DNA from: Alphaproteobacteria bacterium
Lineage (GTDB): Bacteria > Pseudomonadota > Alphaproteobacteria > Micropepsales > Micropepsaceae
Length of the DNA stretch: 64,000 bases
NCBI GenBank assembly: GCA_016125165.1
Contig: WGMH01000003.1
Location: 682,001-746,000 of the forward strand
Reading direction: 5' to 3'
A model generated the notes under the pieces. That model did not search any database. It saw only the letters and a program-made list of their open reading frames with translations, and was not told where the DNA came from. The translations under genes were made by a program, and so were the position numbers. Numbering within the stretch: the stretch's first letter is position 1; every line of letters begins with the position of its first letter. Shown piece by piece: positions 44,503 through 53,292 of this stretch.

Positions 44503-45152
44503 TGGCCGGGGCGGCGACCTTGCACGCGCGCCAGCTCCTGCATCACCACATTCATGTCATAGGCATACATCATGCGTCCGTCGGCGCCCTCCATTCCGTC
44601 GCGAAATCCGAATGTGATGCCGACCAGCAACCCGTTCTGCGCATCAACAACGGGCCCGCCCGAAAATCCGTGCCCGCCGGGCGCGCCGTAGGTAAAGGCA
44701 TAGCGGAGGGGGCAATCGCTGCACAACGGCGCATCTTCCTGGACCCACCATTTCACCGCGCCCTTTACGACGCGCAAGTCCCCCACATTGCCATAGGCAA
44801 CAACATTTTCACCCAGAAACACGTTGCCGTGCGCGAGCGGCGTTCCGCGCGCCGTGCGGAAAAACAAAAGATCATATGTGGGCGACCTGCCAAGAATATC
44901 GATATCGGCGATGCCCGCCTGCGCAAGCGACTTGGCGTTGTGCGCGTTCGTCACCGCGATGCCGGGCGCTATGACGACGGCTGCGCCCCTGTATTCGGCG
45001 ATGGTGAATCCCTCGGGGTTCAGCCCGATAAACGCATTGCCTACAGACGGCGTGAGAAATACGTCCACGTGCTCGCCTGTCACCGGATCGCCAACAAGCG
45101 CGCAGGCGGACATCAGAAGCGATACAGCAGCCGCGAGAACCTGTCTGCGCAT
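44499..45152 (-). CDS. Secreted trypsin-like serine protease (lipoprotein)
   Basis: A 217-residue protein with a signal peptide and a lipobox-like LMSAC (Cys17), then a chymotrypsin fold. The triad is visible: His71 (VTNAHNA), Asp94 (TYDLLFF) and Ser164 (GHGFSGGPV). Two cysteines (CSDC) near residue 144-147 could pair. It is short for the family and probably periplasmic, facing the envelope. The target is unknown. It lies three bases after ssb and overlaps the glycosyltransferase start, so all three genes are likely co-transcribed from the ssb promoter. That pairing is unusual. Confidence 0.82.
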   Translation of the reverse strand: MRRQVLAAAVSLLMSACALVGDPVTGEHVDVFLTPSVGNAFIGLNPEGFTIAEYRGAAVVIAPGIAVTNAHNAKSLAQAGIADIDILGRSPTYDLLFFRTARGTPLAHGNVFLGENVVAYGNVGDLRVVKGAVKWWVQEDAPLCSDCPLRYAFTYGAPGGHGFSGGPVVDAQNGLLVGITFGFRDGMEGADGRMMYAYDMNVVMQELARVQGRRPGQ

Positions 45153-45155
45153 CGC

Positions 45156-45614
45156 TCAGAACGGGATTTCGTCGTCCATTTCGTTGCGGTCGAAATTCGC
45201 TGGCGCTTCATCCCGCCGACCACCGCCCGAATAGCCAACACTCTGACCGCTGCCACCTTCGCTGCGGCCATCCAGCATCACCAGCTCGCCACGGAAACGG
45301 TTGAGCACGATTTCGGTGCTGTATTTTTCCGCACCGTCCTTGTCGGTCCACTTGCGGGTAGCAAGCTGGCCTTCCAGATAGATCTTGGAGCCCTTGCGCA
45401 GATACTTCTCCGCCACCTCAGCCAGGTTCGGATTGAAAATGACCACGCGGTGCCACTCGGTCTTTTCCTTGCGCTCGCCGCTGGCCTTGTCACGCCAGTT
45501 TTCCGAGGTAGCAACTGACAGGTTGACCACCGGCTCGCCGGACGTCATGCGGCGCACATCCGGATCCTTGCCCAAATTCCCGACGAGGATGACCTTGTTG
45601 ACGCTGCCTGCCAT
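45156..45614 (-). CDS. ssb: Single-stranded DNA-binding protein
   Basis: A 152-residue SSB. The OB-fold starts [17 protein letters not shown] and includes [13 protein letters not shown] and [13 protein letters not shown]; a glycine-rich linker leads to the acidic tip DDEIPF that recruits repair proteins. Length is typical of alphaproteobacteria. A LexA-type operator lies 78 bases upstream (45692-45706), so it is probably induced by DNA damage. It is followed by a protease gene after three bases. Confidence 0.97.
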   Translation of the reverse strand: MAGSVNKVILVGNLGKDPDVRRMTSGEPVVNLSVATSENWRDKASGERKEKTEWHRVVIFNPNLAEVAEKYLRKGSKIYLEGQLATRKWTDKDGAEKYSTEIVLNRFRGELVMLDGRSEGGSGQSVGYSGGGRRDEAPANFDRNEMDDEIPF

Positions 45615-45691
45615 TGCCCGATCCTGATTTTATTGTGCGACAGCCACCTTATAGCCGCCGCGGCCGCCCATGCGAGCTATCCAGAATATTT

Positions 45692-45706
45692 GTTCATGAT
45701 ATGTTC
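45692..45706. promoter_or_regulatory. LexA operator (SOS box) upstream of ssb
   Basis: GTTC at 45692 and GTTC at 45703 are separated by exactly seven bases (ATGATAT), matching the alphaproteobacterial LexA site GTTC-N7-GTTC. It lies between the stop of the sulfotransferase gene and ssb. A second such site precedes uvrA, another standard SOS gene. A further GTTC at 45708 is a partial extension. Confidence 0.75.
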
Positions 45707-45748
45707 TGTTCGTCATGCCGTCAATCCCCAATATTCGCGCCCGTGCGT

Positions 45749-46813
45749 TCAAGTTCCCGGCGAACCGGCGCGGGCGGCAAGCTGCGCGTGAATTCCCAGA
45801 GCCTCCGCCAGCGCCTCGCTCCGTGGCGCGTCGGTGACTGTTGGCGCCGCGCGTATGCCAGCAACAGGCAGCGCAGAGCCGTCATCAAGCCCGGCGGCGC
45901 GCCAGAGCCGCGCAAGCACACTCTGCGGGGCGCGTGTCATTTGGTCATATGAGAGGAAGAAGGTGTCCTCGGGTGCATTCGCGAGCACATGCCGGTAGGT
46001 GTTCGACCAAACCTGCAACCAATAATCCAGCGTGTCGATATTTGCGTGGGCAAGGCCGTTCTTCTCTGCCTCATGGAAAACAAAGGGCCGGTGATCGGAA
46101 CCGAATTCATGATGCACGAGCCAAGTCATGTACTTTCGTGAGAACCCGTCCGCAGCATGCATCGCCCGGAATCGCTCATGCTGCTGCATCAAGGAGCGCG
46201 CCTGTTGCAGCGGCTCGCGGAATGGCACAACGATCAGCGCGTTGGGAAATGCCTGGTTCAGGGCACGAATGCGCAATACCGAATTGTTGTTTTTTGAAAG
46301 GTAGCGGCGCGGCGCGCCTTCCTGTTCCTGTGCGAGGATCAGGCCCACATAGTCGCGAAAGCGATCCAGCAATTCGGCGTCCGGTTCATGCGGAACAAGC
46401 CTGTCACCACGGATGTAGGCATCACCGGCGAACACACGCCAGAACACCTCTTCGAGCGCTTCGGGGCTGTCGAAATCCACCAGAACACCATCGCCATGCG
46501 CGCGCTCTGCAGCCTTTTCGGACTTGTTGAACCGGGACGACATCCTGCGCCACGTATTCGGCATCAACACGAATGGCATATCGCGATACGTCAATGAACG
46601 AAAGGCGCCAGTTTCGTGCAGGGTTCGCATGACCAGCGTCGTCCCGGCACGGGCCAGCCCCGTCACAAAGACGTGCCGTGCGTCCACACATTCTGCCCGA
46701 ACGGGCCGGACATTCCCCATTTCCAGATCGAAAGACGCTTCCGCGACGGCCGGGAGCCCCAGAGCCATGTGGTGGAAAATCCGATCCAGCAGCGAGTAGT
46801 TAAGCCGTTCCAC
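45749..46813 (-). CDS. PAPS-type sulfotransferase family protein
   Basis: A 354-residue protein of the sulfotransferase superfamily. The 5'-phosphosulfate-binding loop is VFVTGLARAGTTLV near residue 48-61, and the 3'-phosphate region is around VVPFREPLQQARSLM. The family moves sulfate from PAPS to carbohydrates or other acceptors. It overlaps the upstream small membrane-protein gene by 14 bases, and that gene is tightly linked to the ASST-family gene, so the four form one module. A cytoplasmic or peripheral location is likely since no signal is seen. The acceptor is unknown; the surrounding polysaccharide genes suggest a glycan. Confidence 0.82.
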   Translation of the reverse strand: MERLNYSLLDRIFHHMALGLPAVAEASFDLEMGNVRPVRAECVDARHVFVTGLARAGTTLVMRTLHETGAFRSLTYRDMPFVLMPNTWRRMSSRFNKSEKAAERAHGDGVLVDFDSPEALEEVFWRVFAGDAYIRGDRLVPHEPDAELLDRFRDYVGLILAQEQEGAPRRYLSKNNNSVLRIRALNQAFPNALIVVPFREPLQQARSLMQQHERFRAMHAADGFSRKYMTWLVHHEFGSDHRPFVFHEAEKNGLAHANIDTLDYWLQVWSNTYRHVLANAPEDTFFLSYDQMTRAPQSVLARLWRAAGLDDGSALPVAGIRAAPTVTDAPRSEALAEALGIHAQLAARAGSPGT

Positions 46814-47180
46814 GCCGGAATCTCACAAGCGCATAAACCGTAGCGACCACGCTGATCCAGATTGTCCCCATGAGCGAGAGCATGAATGCTTCGAATTTCG
46901 CATCCGGCAGAGCAAAGTCTATCGCAAACGAGATGGCAAAAAGAACTGCAGCAATCACGCCCAGATAGATGATCAGCAGACAGGATTGTCTGGCCATCTG
47001 GCCCGAATAGGCCAGCAGCACTTTTTCTTTCCAGTGGTCCGATATCTTGCTGGAGGAGATGACCCATGCGGTGGTTCGCCCGGAGCGGGCGATGCGCCGA
47101 ACGCTCTGCATGAAAGGCAGACGCACAAACAGCTCCACGGCGGCGGCGCCCGCAAGCGCCCCTACCAGGAAATTTATCAT
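46800..47180 (-). CDS. Small membrane protein of the sulfation-like module
   Basis: A 126-residue protein I do not recognise. It has an N-terminal hydrophobic segment (residues 2-21), a basic stretch with SVRRIARSGR, and two further hydrophobic segments (about 67-86 and 97-117). There are no catalytic residues to point at. Its start overlaps the stop of the small gene upstream (ATGA) and its end overlaps the sulfotransferase start by 14 bases, so it is translated with both. A structural or anchoring role for the sulfotransferase is a guess from this linkage. Confidence 0.75.
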   Translation of the reverse strand: MINFLVGALAGAAAVELFVRLPFMQSVRRIARSGRTTAWVISSSKISDHWKEKVLLAYSGQMARQSCLLIIYLGVIAAVLFAISFAIDFALPDAKFEAFMLSLMGTIWISVVATVYALVRFRRGTA

Positions 47181-47383
47181 TTCGCGGCGTCGTCCTTGTT
47201 ACGCCACTTCTTGAGCCGCCTCTTGATGGGGTACCAGACGACCGCAAAGATCGCGAGGAAGAACGAAGAGATGATACCGAAAATCGCGGCAATTACGCCG
47301 CTTCCCAAACCGGGACCAACATAAGCCTCGGCGATGCCATAGCTGAGCAGGAAGAATGCGATGGAAAGACGCAACAACTTCAT
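47177..47383 (-). CDS. Small single-pass protein of the sulfation-like module
   Basis: A 68-residue protein with a signal-like N terminus ending near IAEA, then YVGPGLGSGVIAAIFG and a long hydrophobic helix followed by a basic tail (KRRLKKWRNK). The ATG at 47383 has GAGG upstream, and starting there leaves the ASST stop three bases before it; an in-frame codon at 47404 would reach into that gene. I recall similar YVGPG-containing small proteins near ASST genes, but this is memory and not something that I can check. Function unknown. Confidence 0.72.
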   Translation of the reverse strand: MKLLRLSIAFFLLSYGIAEAYVGPGLGSGVIAAIFGIISSFFLAIFAVVWYPIKRRLKKWRNKDDAAK

Positions 47384-47385
47384 AC

Positions 47386-48789
47386 TTAGGACCTCTTTGC
47401 GCAATGGAGTTTGGAAAGGCTGGGCTCCACGGCATCCGCGGACAGGTAACGCGACCAGTTGGCGACACCGATCGGGTCATTTTTGTCCTGCCTGTCCACA
47501 TATGTCCAGCGGATATCCCTGTCCGACACCCGGAACATCCGCCCGAAATCCGTCTCCTCAAAGAACAGGTCGCCGTCGGGCAGAATTTTGGCCCGTCCTT
47601 CGGTGATCGTCACCGGTTTAAGTTCGGACAATATCTTGTGATAGGGAGCACTGACGGTGTCGGTCCGGAAATTGTAGACGTAAACCTCGTTGTGTCCGCC
47701 GAGGATGACAGGGGATTCATGCACCGACGACCGGCGCATGACGTCATTGCCAAATATGCTTATCGATTCACTATTCAGAAAGCGCGCATCGTGCTGATTG
47801 AGCCAGGGGCCGGTCTTCAGCCAGATAACCTTGTCAGTGCCCGGCCGGTAGAGAAAAACAGTGCTGATGTTACGAACGCTGACGAGAATGTCGCCTGCCT
47901 TCCAGTATGCGGAATCAGTGCGGGCCACCTCAATGGAGTTCAGATGGATGATGTCCGCCTCATATTCGCGGACACCAAACAGCAGACCGCGATAGCCATT
48001 GCGCATGAGGATGCCGGCCACCGAACGTTCCATCATGCGTTTGCCGGAGGGTGAAATCTCGGTAATCGCATCGTCCTTCATGCCCGGATATACATCGTCC
48101 GGAAAATTCACCTTCTGAACCGCCGATGCCGTCCAGATATTTCCTGCGGGGCCGATATCGATCTCGTGATGGGTCGGCGCGTCGTAGATCCATTCAACCG
48201 TTGAACATGCATTGAGCTTCACGAGCGGACCCTGCTCATCGTGAAACATCACACCGCCGTCAGCAACCATAAGCGGGTGTATCGCGCGGAACCTGTTGTC
48301 ATGCGGCTCCCATCCGGATTTGAACGGACCATGCTTGCGAATTTCATCGAGATTCACGATCCAGCGATAGATCTGCTTGCGATCCGACAGCCGGATGAGC
48401 TTTACGCTCGTTGCACCCACATCGGCATCGTGGGACGACATGAGCAAATATCCCTTGTCGATGAAGCCGCCGCGCACATCGAACCCCGCCTGACCGGGGA
48501 AGGGATCGCCACTGACAAGAGGCATGCTGGACGAGACATCGGAAAGCGCCTCGCGCACCAGCGACGGGAATGAGGCAACAAAAAACGCCGCATCGCCGAC
48601 AACACCGAAGGTTCGTTGCGATTCCATCTTGTGCTTGACCACCCAGCCGAAACCGACTGTCCCGACGATCCACACCAGGAACGTCAACACAAAGAGCCAT
48701 ACCGGAATGGCCTTGAACATGATGCGTTCAAACGAACGCCCCAACCGGTCGAAAAATGCGGAAACGGAATTCTGGTGCTCGCCGCCCAT
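47386..48789 (-). CDS. ASST-family (arylsulfotransferase-like) protein
   Basis: A 467-residue protein: one N-terminal membrane segment (about residues 24-46), then a periplasmic beta-propeller. The family motifs are visible as THHEIDIGPAGNIW and, later, LNQHDARFLNSESISIFGN, which match the HHD...PNGN and QHDARFLPNG repeats of ASST proteins. Classical ASST enzymes move sulfate between phenols without PAPS; members of polysaccharide clusters have no proven activity. I use the ATG at 48789; an in-frame TTG at 48813 adds eight residues. With the sulfotransferase and two small membrane proteins it forms a compact module. Confidence 0.82.
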   Translation of the reverse strand: MGGEHQNSVSAFFDRLGRSFERIMFKAIPVWLFVLTFLVWIVGTVGFGWVVKHKMESQRTFGVVGDAAFFVASFPSLVREALSDVSSSMPLVSGDPFPGQAGFDVRGGFIDKGYLLMSSHDADVGATSVKLIRLSDRKQIYRWIVNLDEIRKHGPFKSGWEPHDNRFRAIHPLMVADGGVMFHDEQGPLVKLNACSTVEWIYDAPTHHEIDIGPAGNIWTASAVQKVNFPDDVYPGMKDDAITEISPSGKRMMERSVAGILMRNGYRGLLFGVREYEADIIHLNSIEVARTDSAYWKAGDILVSVRNISTVFLYRPGTDKVIWLKTGPWLNQHDARFLNSESISIFGNDVMRRSSVHESPVILGGHNEVYVYNFRTDTVSAPYHKILSELKPVTITEGRAKILPDGDLFFEETDFGRMFRVSDRDIRWTYVDRQDKNDPIGVANWSRYLSADAVEPSLSKLHCAKRS

Positions 48790-48966
48790 AAGATGCGCCT
48801 GTGACCTAAGCAAATCGGAGCACGATTTTCGCTCCGGTTGAGGTATCTGATTCTGGAAGTGGCTCTGTACCCGAAAGGCGCGGGCACTATCAAAGGAAAG
48901 CCCGCTAAAGAAAAGAAAAATCCATCAGACCGAAGCAGCGCAGGGCCAGGTGTCGCGCGGGAACCT

Positions 48967-50649
48967 CTATGGACTCGCGGTGGTGGCAGGTTGTTGTCCC
49001 GCCGGGCCTGAAGCCGCGCGACTTGGCACCTGTTCACCCGTTATGGGGTCCGTTCCCACAACGGCGGGCACCTCGACGATCACATAGCTTAACGATGCCA
49101 GTGTTTCACCCGGCATGGGCATTTCAACCCGCCCGCGTTGCACATTGCGCAGCCGCAATGCGCGTTCGGTGTAGGGTTTGATCCAGGCATTGAAGTCGCC
49201 CGTCGGCCACACGATCAGGTAGCGGGCGGGAAGCGGTCGATGATGTCCGAAATATTCCGGCGGCAAGCCCGCAGCAATTATCCGGCTATGGATATGCGCC
49301 TGCCGCATTGCACCGGCGATCAGATAGTCCGAAGCCACAATGGTTCCCTCATGGAAACCGTGCGCGCCGATTTTTTCTGCCAGAGCTTTCAACGGCCAGT
49401 AGGACGGATCACAGGGGCACTGCTGCAAGCCCCGCTCAAACGTGTATACGCGATAGACCGGTGCAGCCACAAACAACGCGCAAAGCATCGCTGCGAATGT
49501 CTTCTGGCGCCATTGCGCTGTCCGCGATGCCCAATACGTGACTGGGATCGGAAGAAACATCAGAAATGGCAGGAGCCATTGCGGGTAAACCACTGTTGCC
49601 TTCATCACGATCGCATAGATTGCGAAACTCGCAATTCCGATAAGAATCGCAATGGTTGTGGCGATGGCTGCTGAACGCCCGAATGCCCCCCGATCGAGAC
49701 TTCGTGCGCCGGGCCAAGAGGCCAAGCCGAATAACAACAGTCCCGGGACAAAATAAACGCCGCTCGACTGAAGACCTGCGAAAAGCGTTTCTCTGGCTGA
49801 TATCCAGAAACTGGAATCGGATGTGCCGCCGCTTCCGCGCATGATGGCGATCGTCAATTGCGTGAGCGAATAGTCCGCGAGCAACGGTAGCAGATACGCG
49901 ACTACGGCAAACGGAACAGCGATCGCCGCGGCCAGCGCGGCGCCTGCTGCCTGTACGCGCGCTCGCAAACCTGGAACGAGCAGCGCTCCGATAAAAACGC
50001 AGCCCGCTTGAGCCATGAATATGTATTTGATCCACGAACCAAGCGCGACGCAGATTCCCAACAGAATCCAATCAAGCTTTCGCTGATACTTCAGGGCGCG
50101 CATGAGGAACAGAAACGACAGCGCCAGCAGTGAAATCAGCGGCACGGTGAAGACGAGCTGCAGATGCACCGTCGAGCGCAGTGATTGCATCGAAAGCAGC
50201 GCCAGCAGCGCAATCACCGCCAGACGTTTGTCTTCCAGAATCTCGAGGGCGGCACGATAGTAGGCGTATAGACCGGCCCCAAGAATGACCGACTTCAAGA
50301 CGTAGAGAGCGCTTACCGACTCGCCCGTCAGATCGAGGATGACCTTGGCGAGCCAAAGGAGAAGCGGTGGATGGCGCAGACCGTAGGTCAGCTGCCACTC
50401 CTGCGGAAGCACATAGATCTCCGCCATATCCAGATCGACATTGGCCCACGTGATGGCACGGACAATCAGCAGCAGGGTGCAGAAACCAATGATGATGGTT
50501 GGTGCGATCCAGGGATGACCCAGCGCCCGCCACCACAGTTCGACGGCCCTTGCCGCCACGCCTGGCGCGCGCGTCCACGCTGCCGGAACGCTTCCAGTTC
50601 CCTCATGCGCGAAATTTTGGTCGCCGGTATTCCCAGACCTGCTACCCAT
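48967..50649 (-). CDS. GT39/ArnT-like integral membrane glycosyltransferase
   Basis: A 560-residue polytopic protein of the dolichyl-phosphate-mannose mannosyltransferase/ArnT type. The first periplasmic loop has the catalytic acidic motif VDLDMAEIYVLPQEWQL, followed by YGLRHPPLLLWL; about ten membrane segments follow, then a periplasmic C-terminal domain. Such enzymes move a sugar from a polyprenyl phosphate onto a lipid or glycan in the periplasm, so the arabinose-lipid operon at 3.8-7.7 kb could feed it. A clear paralogue at 56237-57793 is broken by a stop codon. It starts at 50649 with AGGGGA upstream. A 177-base gap separates it from the ASST-family gene. Confidence 0.85.
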   Translation of the reverse strand: MGSRSGNTGDQNFAHEGTGSVPAAWTRAPGVAARAVELWWRALGHPWIAPTIIIGFCTLLLIVRAITWANVDLDMAEIYVLPQEWQLTYGLRHPPLLLWLAKVILDLTGESVSALYVLKSVILGAGLYAYYRAALEILEDKRLAVIALLALLSMQSLRSTVHLQLVFTVPLISLLALSFLFLMRALKYQRKLDWILLGICVALGSWIKYIFMAQAGCVFIGALLVPGLRARVQAAGAALAAAIAVPFAVVAYLLPLLADYSLTQLTIAIMRGSGGTSDSSFWISARETLFAGLQSSGVYFVPGLLLFGLASWPGARSLDRGAFGRSAAIATTIAILIGIASFAIYAIVMKATVVYPQWLLPFLMFLPIPVTYWASRTAQWRQKTFAAMLCALFVAAPVYRVYTFERGLQQCPCDPSYWPLKALAEKIGAHGFHEGTIVASDYLIAGAMRQAHIHSRIIAAGLPPEYFGHHRPLPARYLIVWPTGDFNAWIKPYTERALRLRNVQRGRVEMPMPGETLASLSYVIVEVPAVVGTDPITGEQVPSRAASGPAGQQPATTASP

Positions 50650-50732
50650 CCCATCCCCTGGGAGAATGCCTTGCAGGTTTGCGGCTTCAGAACAAGCAAG
50701 CAGCTAAGATGGGAAGGACTGCGTGTGAGGCG

Positions 50733-50921
50733 TCAGGCGGGGGCGGGGGCGGGGGCGGCCCCTGCCTCGGTCCATGCTTCGTCGCGTTTCCACTCATGCA
50801 GATCCCCGCAATGCGGGCACCCGACTGCAGCGCTGGCGGTGGGCGGGGTCGGATCGTCGGCATAAAGGCCCGTGAAAACGGGCTCGCCGGTCATCGGGCA
50901 GGCGATCATCAGCTGAACCAT
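50733..50921 (-). CDS. Small Cys-rich protein with two CxxG/CxxC-type knuckles
   Basis: A 62-residue protein with CPMTGEPVFTG near the N terminus and CPHCGDLHEW in the second half, the pattern of a small zinc-binding domain, followed by an Ala/Pro tail. I recall a widespread alphaproteobacterial small family of this form, with no assigned function. The ATG at 50921 follows AAAGGGA; the longer open frame upstream is a shadow. The tail is encoded by a G-rich tandem repeat at 50733-50765. It lies between the OafA-type acyltransferase and the GT39 gene on the same strand. Confidence 0.65.
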   Translation of the reverse strand: MVQLMIACPMTGEPVFTGLYADDPTPPTASAAVGCPHCGDLHEWKRDEAWTEAGAAPAPAPA

Positions 50922-51052
50922 CGCACGCGCATCCCTTTCCAAGGAGGCCAATCCCGACCGAAAGAAGCTAACCTGAGTCACCGTTCCGGCCCGCCCACCA
51001 ATTTGTCGCGGTGCAACAAACCTGTGGGCAGACGAGAGTTCCCATGCCGCCG

Positions 51053-53068
51053 CTAAGGCGTCCTGTCCGCCAGCGCGGCGGCAACGGACGCCCGCAGGAG
51101 TTCCGCACCCACCAGGGTCAGATGATGATGATCGCGATAGAACGGCATCCCGTCCTTCGCTATCGCACAGCGATTCGCGCACAGAATCCTGTCAGGATAA
51201 ACGACCGTGACGCCATATCGCTCCCGCATGCGCTCGAACTGGTCATTTACGAAGCGCTGGCGCGCACGTACCGCCTGATGGGTAGGCCGGATGTCAAAAC
51301 CGGAACCCGTGGCAACAATGTGCGCATACGTTTCCGGTACGCGCCAGCCGATCTCCGGCACGGATGCGATAATGACGACATGTTTTCCGGCCTTCACCAG
51401 CGCGGAGATGGTTCGCTCAAGCCCGCGCGCAAAGGCAGGGTGGTTGGCGGCAATGCCATCTTCCCGCGTCTCGTCGTCCGCAAGGCGCACCTCGCCGGCT
51501 TCCACGTCGCCGAACACCGTGCCTTCCGCCATGCGCGACCAATTCGCGGTCAGAACGACATCGGTAATACGCGGATCAAGCGCAGCCTTTAGCATCGCGG
51601 TGTTATGCGCACGGCACAGGCGCGATTTGTTCACCGTCACGCGAAGCAATGGCGGGCATGTGTTGCGGCCTGCATAGAGCCCTGCCCGCCCGCGCCCGGC
51701 CATCAGATCGGCAACGAGCGGTTCGAGCATGCCCGCATGCGAGTCGCCCCACATGATGAAGCTCGGCGGTTTGTTCTTCGCGCCGACAACGCAGAGTTTT
51801 CCAGCTTTGATCGCATCGAGCGGATTGTTGAAGCAGCCGGACGTCGCGTTCACATTCTCATCGGCCACAGCGAGGATCGCACGGGTATGCGCGTCGAAGC
51901 GCGATGGCACACCTGAGAGCACAACGATTGCAAACCCAATCGCAATCGCGCCCGCCATCGAAACGCCACCAAGTTGAAACACCATGCGGCGCGAAGCGAA
52001 GGAATGCCTGCCGCGAAACGGCTGCTCCACGAACCGCCACGACAACGCAGCAAGAGCGATGGAAGCCGCGATCAGAAGCGCCGTTTCCCATGCGGGCAGC
52101 GCGGTGAAGGCGTCGTAGCGCGCAAAGACGACGAGAGGCCAATGCCATAGATAAAGCGAATAGGAGATGAGTCCGGTCCAGACCATCGGGCGTGTGGAGA
52201 GGAACGCTGCCGTGATCGTGCCGCCGCCCGCGCCGCTCCAGATGATGAGACCAGCGCCAACACAGGGGAGAAGCGCCGCCGCGCCGGGAAAGAGTGTTTC
52301 GCCGGTGAAGGTGAAGACGGCGATGCCGATCAGCGCGAGCCCGGCGACGCCTGCAAATTCCCGTCCGGCGCGGCCGCCGGGAACCGGCCATTCGCCGAGC
52401 GCCAGCAGGGAGCCCAGCAGCAACTCCCACATACGGAACGGCAGAAGATAGAACGCCGAATCCGGCGCCTTGTGCGTGGCCCATATGCTGGCCACCAGCG
52501 ACACCACGAAGATCGCCGCAACGATCAAAAGCAGCACGCGGCGGGATGCCTTCGCGGCGAAAAACAGGATCAGCGGGAAGATCAAATAGAACTGTTCTTC
52601 CACCGCCAATGACCATGTGTGCAGCAAGGGCTTCAGCGTGGCGGCGGCATCGAAATATCCCGCCTCGCTCCAGAACACGAAGTTGGAGCCGAACACCGCA
52701 GTTCCCAGAAGGCTGTCAGCGTAGTTCTTGAAATCCGAGGGGAACAACCACACATAGGACGCGATGGCCGTGGCCGCGAGCACCGCGAACAGGGCCGGAA
52801 AGATGCGCCGCACCCGGCGCTCGTAGAATCCCACAATCGAAAACCGGCTCTCGCGCATCTCCGCGTGGATGAGCTGCGTGATGAGAAAGCCCGAGATGAC
52901 GAAGAAGATATCGACGCCGACAAAGCCGCCGGAGAAAGGCGCGACACCGAAGTGATAGAGCACCACCGGCAACACGGCGATGGCGCGCAGCCCATCGATG
53001 TCGGCGCGGTAGCGTCCACCGGCCGCTTCCACCCGGTTCAGATTCGCCGTGTTTTCCGAAAGGTTCAT
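51053..53068 (-). CDS. OafA/YrhL-type acyltransferase with C-terminal SGNH domain
   Basis: A 671-residue membrane protein. Residues 1 to about 370 are acyltransferase family 3, starting RYRADIDGLRAIAVLPVVLYH with the catalytic histidine, then DIFFVISGFLIT and about ten membrane segments. The periplasmic C-terminal part is an SGNH-type esterase domain with GDSHAG and the DHHHLT catalytic pair. Such proteins O-acetylate or otherwise acylate surface glycans. It is divergent from uvrA with 224 bases between, which hold a LexA box for uvrA. It may modify the polymer made elsewhere in the window. Confidence 0.92.
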   Translation of the reverse strand: MNLSENTANLNRVEAAGGRYRADIDGLRAIAVLPVVLYHFGVAPFSGGFVGVDIFFVISGFLITQLIHAEMRESRFSIVGFYERRVRRIFPALFAVLAATAIASYVWLFPSDFKNYADSLLGTAVFGSNFVFWSEAGYFDAAATLKPLLHTWSLAVEEQFYLIFPLILFFAAKASRRVLLLIVAAIFVVSLVASIWATHKAPDSAFYLLPFRMWELLLGSLLALGEWPVPGGRAGREFAGVAGLALIGIAVFTFTGETLFPGAAALLPCVGAGLIIWSGAGGGTITAAFLSTRPMVWTGLISYSLYLWHWPLVVFARYDAFTALPAWETALLIAASIALAALSWRFVEQPFRGRHSFASRRMVFQLGGVSMAGAIAIGFAIVVLSGVPSRFDAHTRAILAVADENVNATSGCFNNPLDAIKAGKLCVVGAKNKPPSFIMWGDSHAGMLEPLVADLMAGRGRAGLYAGRNTCPPLLRVTVNKSRLCRAHNTAMLKAALDPRITDVVLTANWSRMAEGTVFGDVEAGEVRLADDETREDGIAANHPAFARGLERTISALVKAGKHVVIIASVPEIGWRVPETYAHIVATGSGFDIRPTHQAVRARQRFVNDQFERMRERYGVTVVYPDRILCANRCAIAKDGMPFYRDHHHLTLVGAELLRASVAAALADRTP

Positions 53069-53154
53069 GCGTCGCTGGCAAGAAATGAGGCCCCTCGCAT
53101 GCCACGTGAAACCTGCGCCCGCAATGGACTTGGGCCCGAAGGCGCGGTAGAAAT

Positions 53155-53169
53155 GTTCTTGCTTTGTTC
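53155..53169 (+). promoter_or_regulatory. LexA operator (SOS box) upstream of uvrA
   Basis: GTTC at 53155 and GTTC at 53166 are seven bases apart (TTGCTTT), exactly the alphaproteobacterial LexA consensus GTTC-N7-GTTC. It stands 123 bases before the uvrA start in the divergent region with the acyltransferase gene. The rest of 53069-53292 shows no other feature that I can defend. Confidence 0.78.
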
Positions 53170-53292
53170 GGAATCGCAGTCAAGACATGTCAGTAGCCTG
53201 TCAGGGCCTGCAGTTTGTGCCTTGAACGCCTTTGGCCCGTTTGCGAATGCTAGCCGTTTGGTCCCGCCAGCCCCTGAAGAGCCCCGTTCCCG

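Noticed and set aside
50733..50765. G-rich tandem repeat as a regulatory or CRISPR-like repeat
   Set aside because: It is a short in-frame coding repeat for an Ala/Pro tail, with no spacers.
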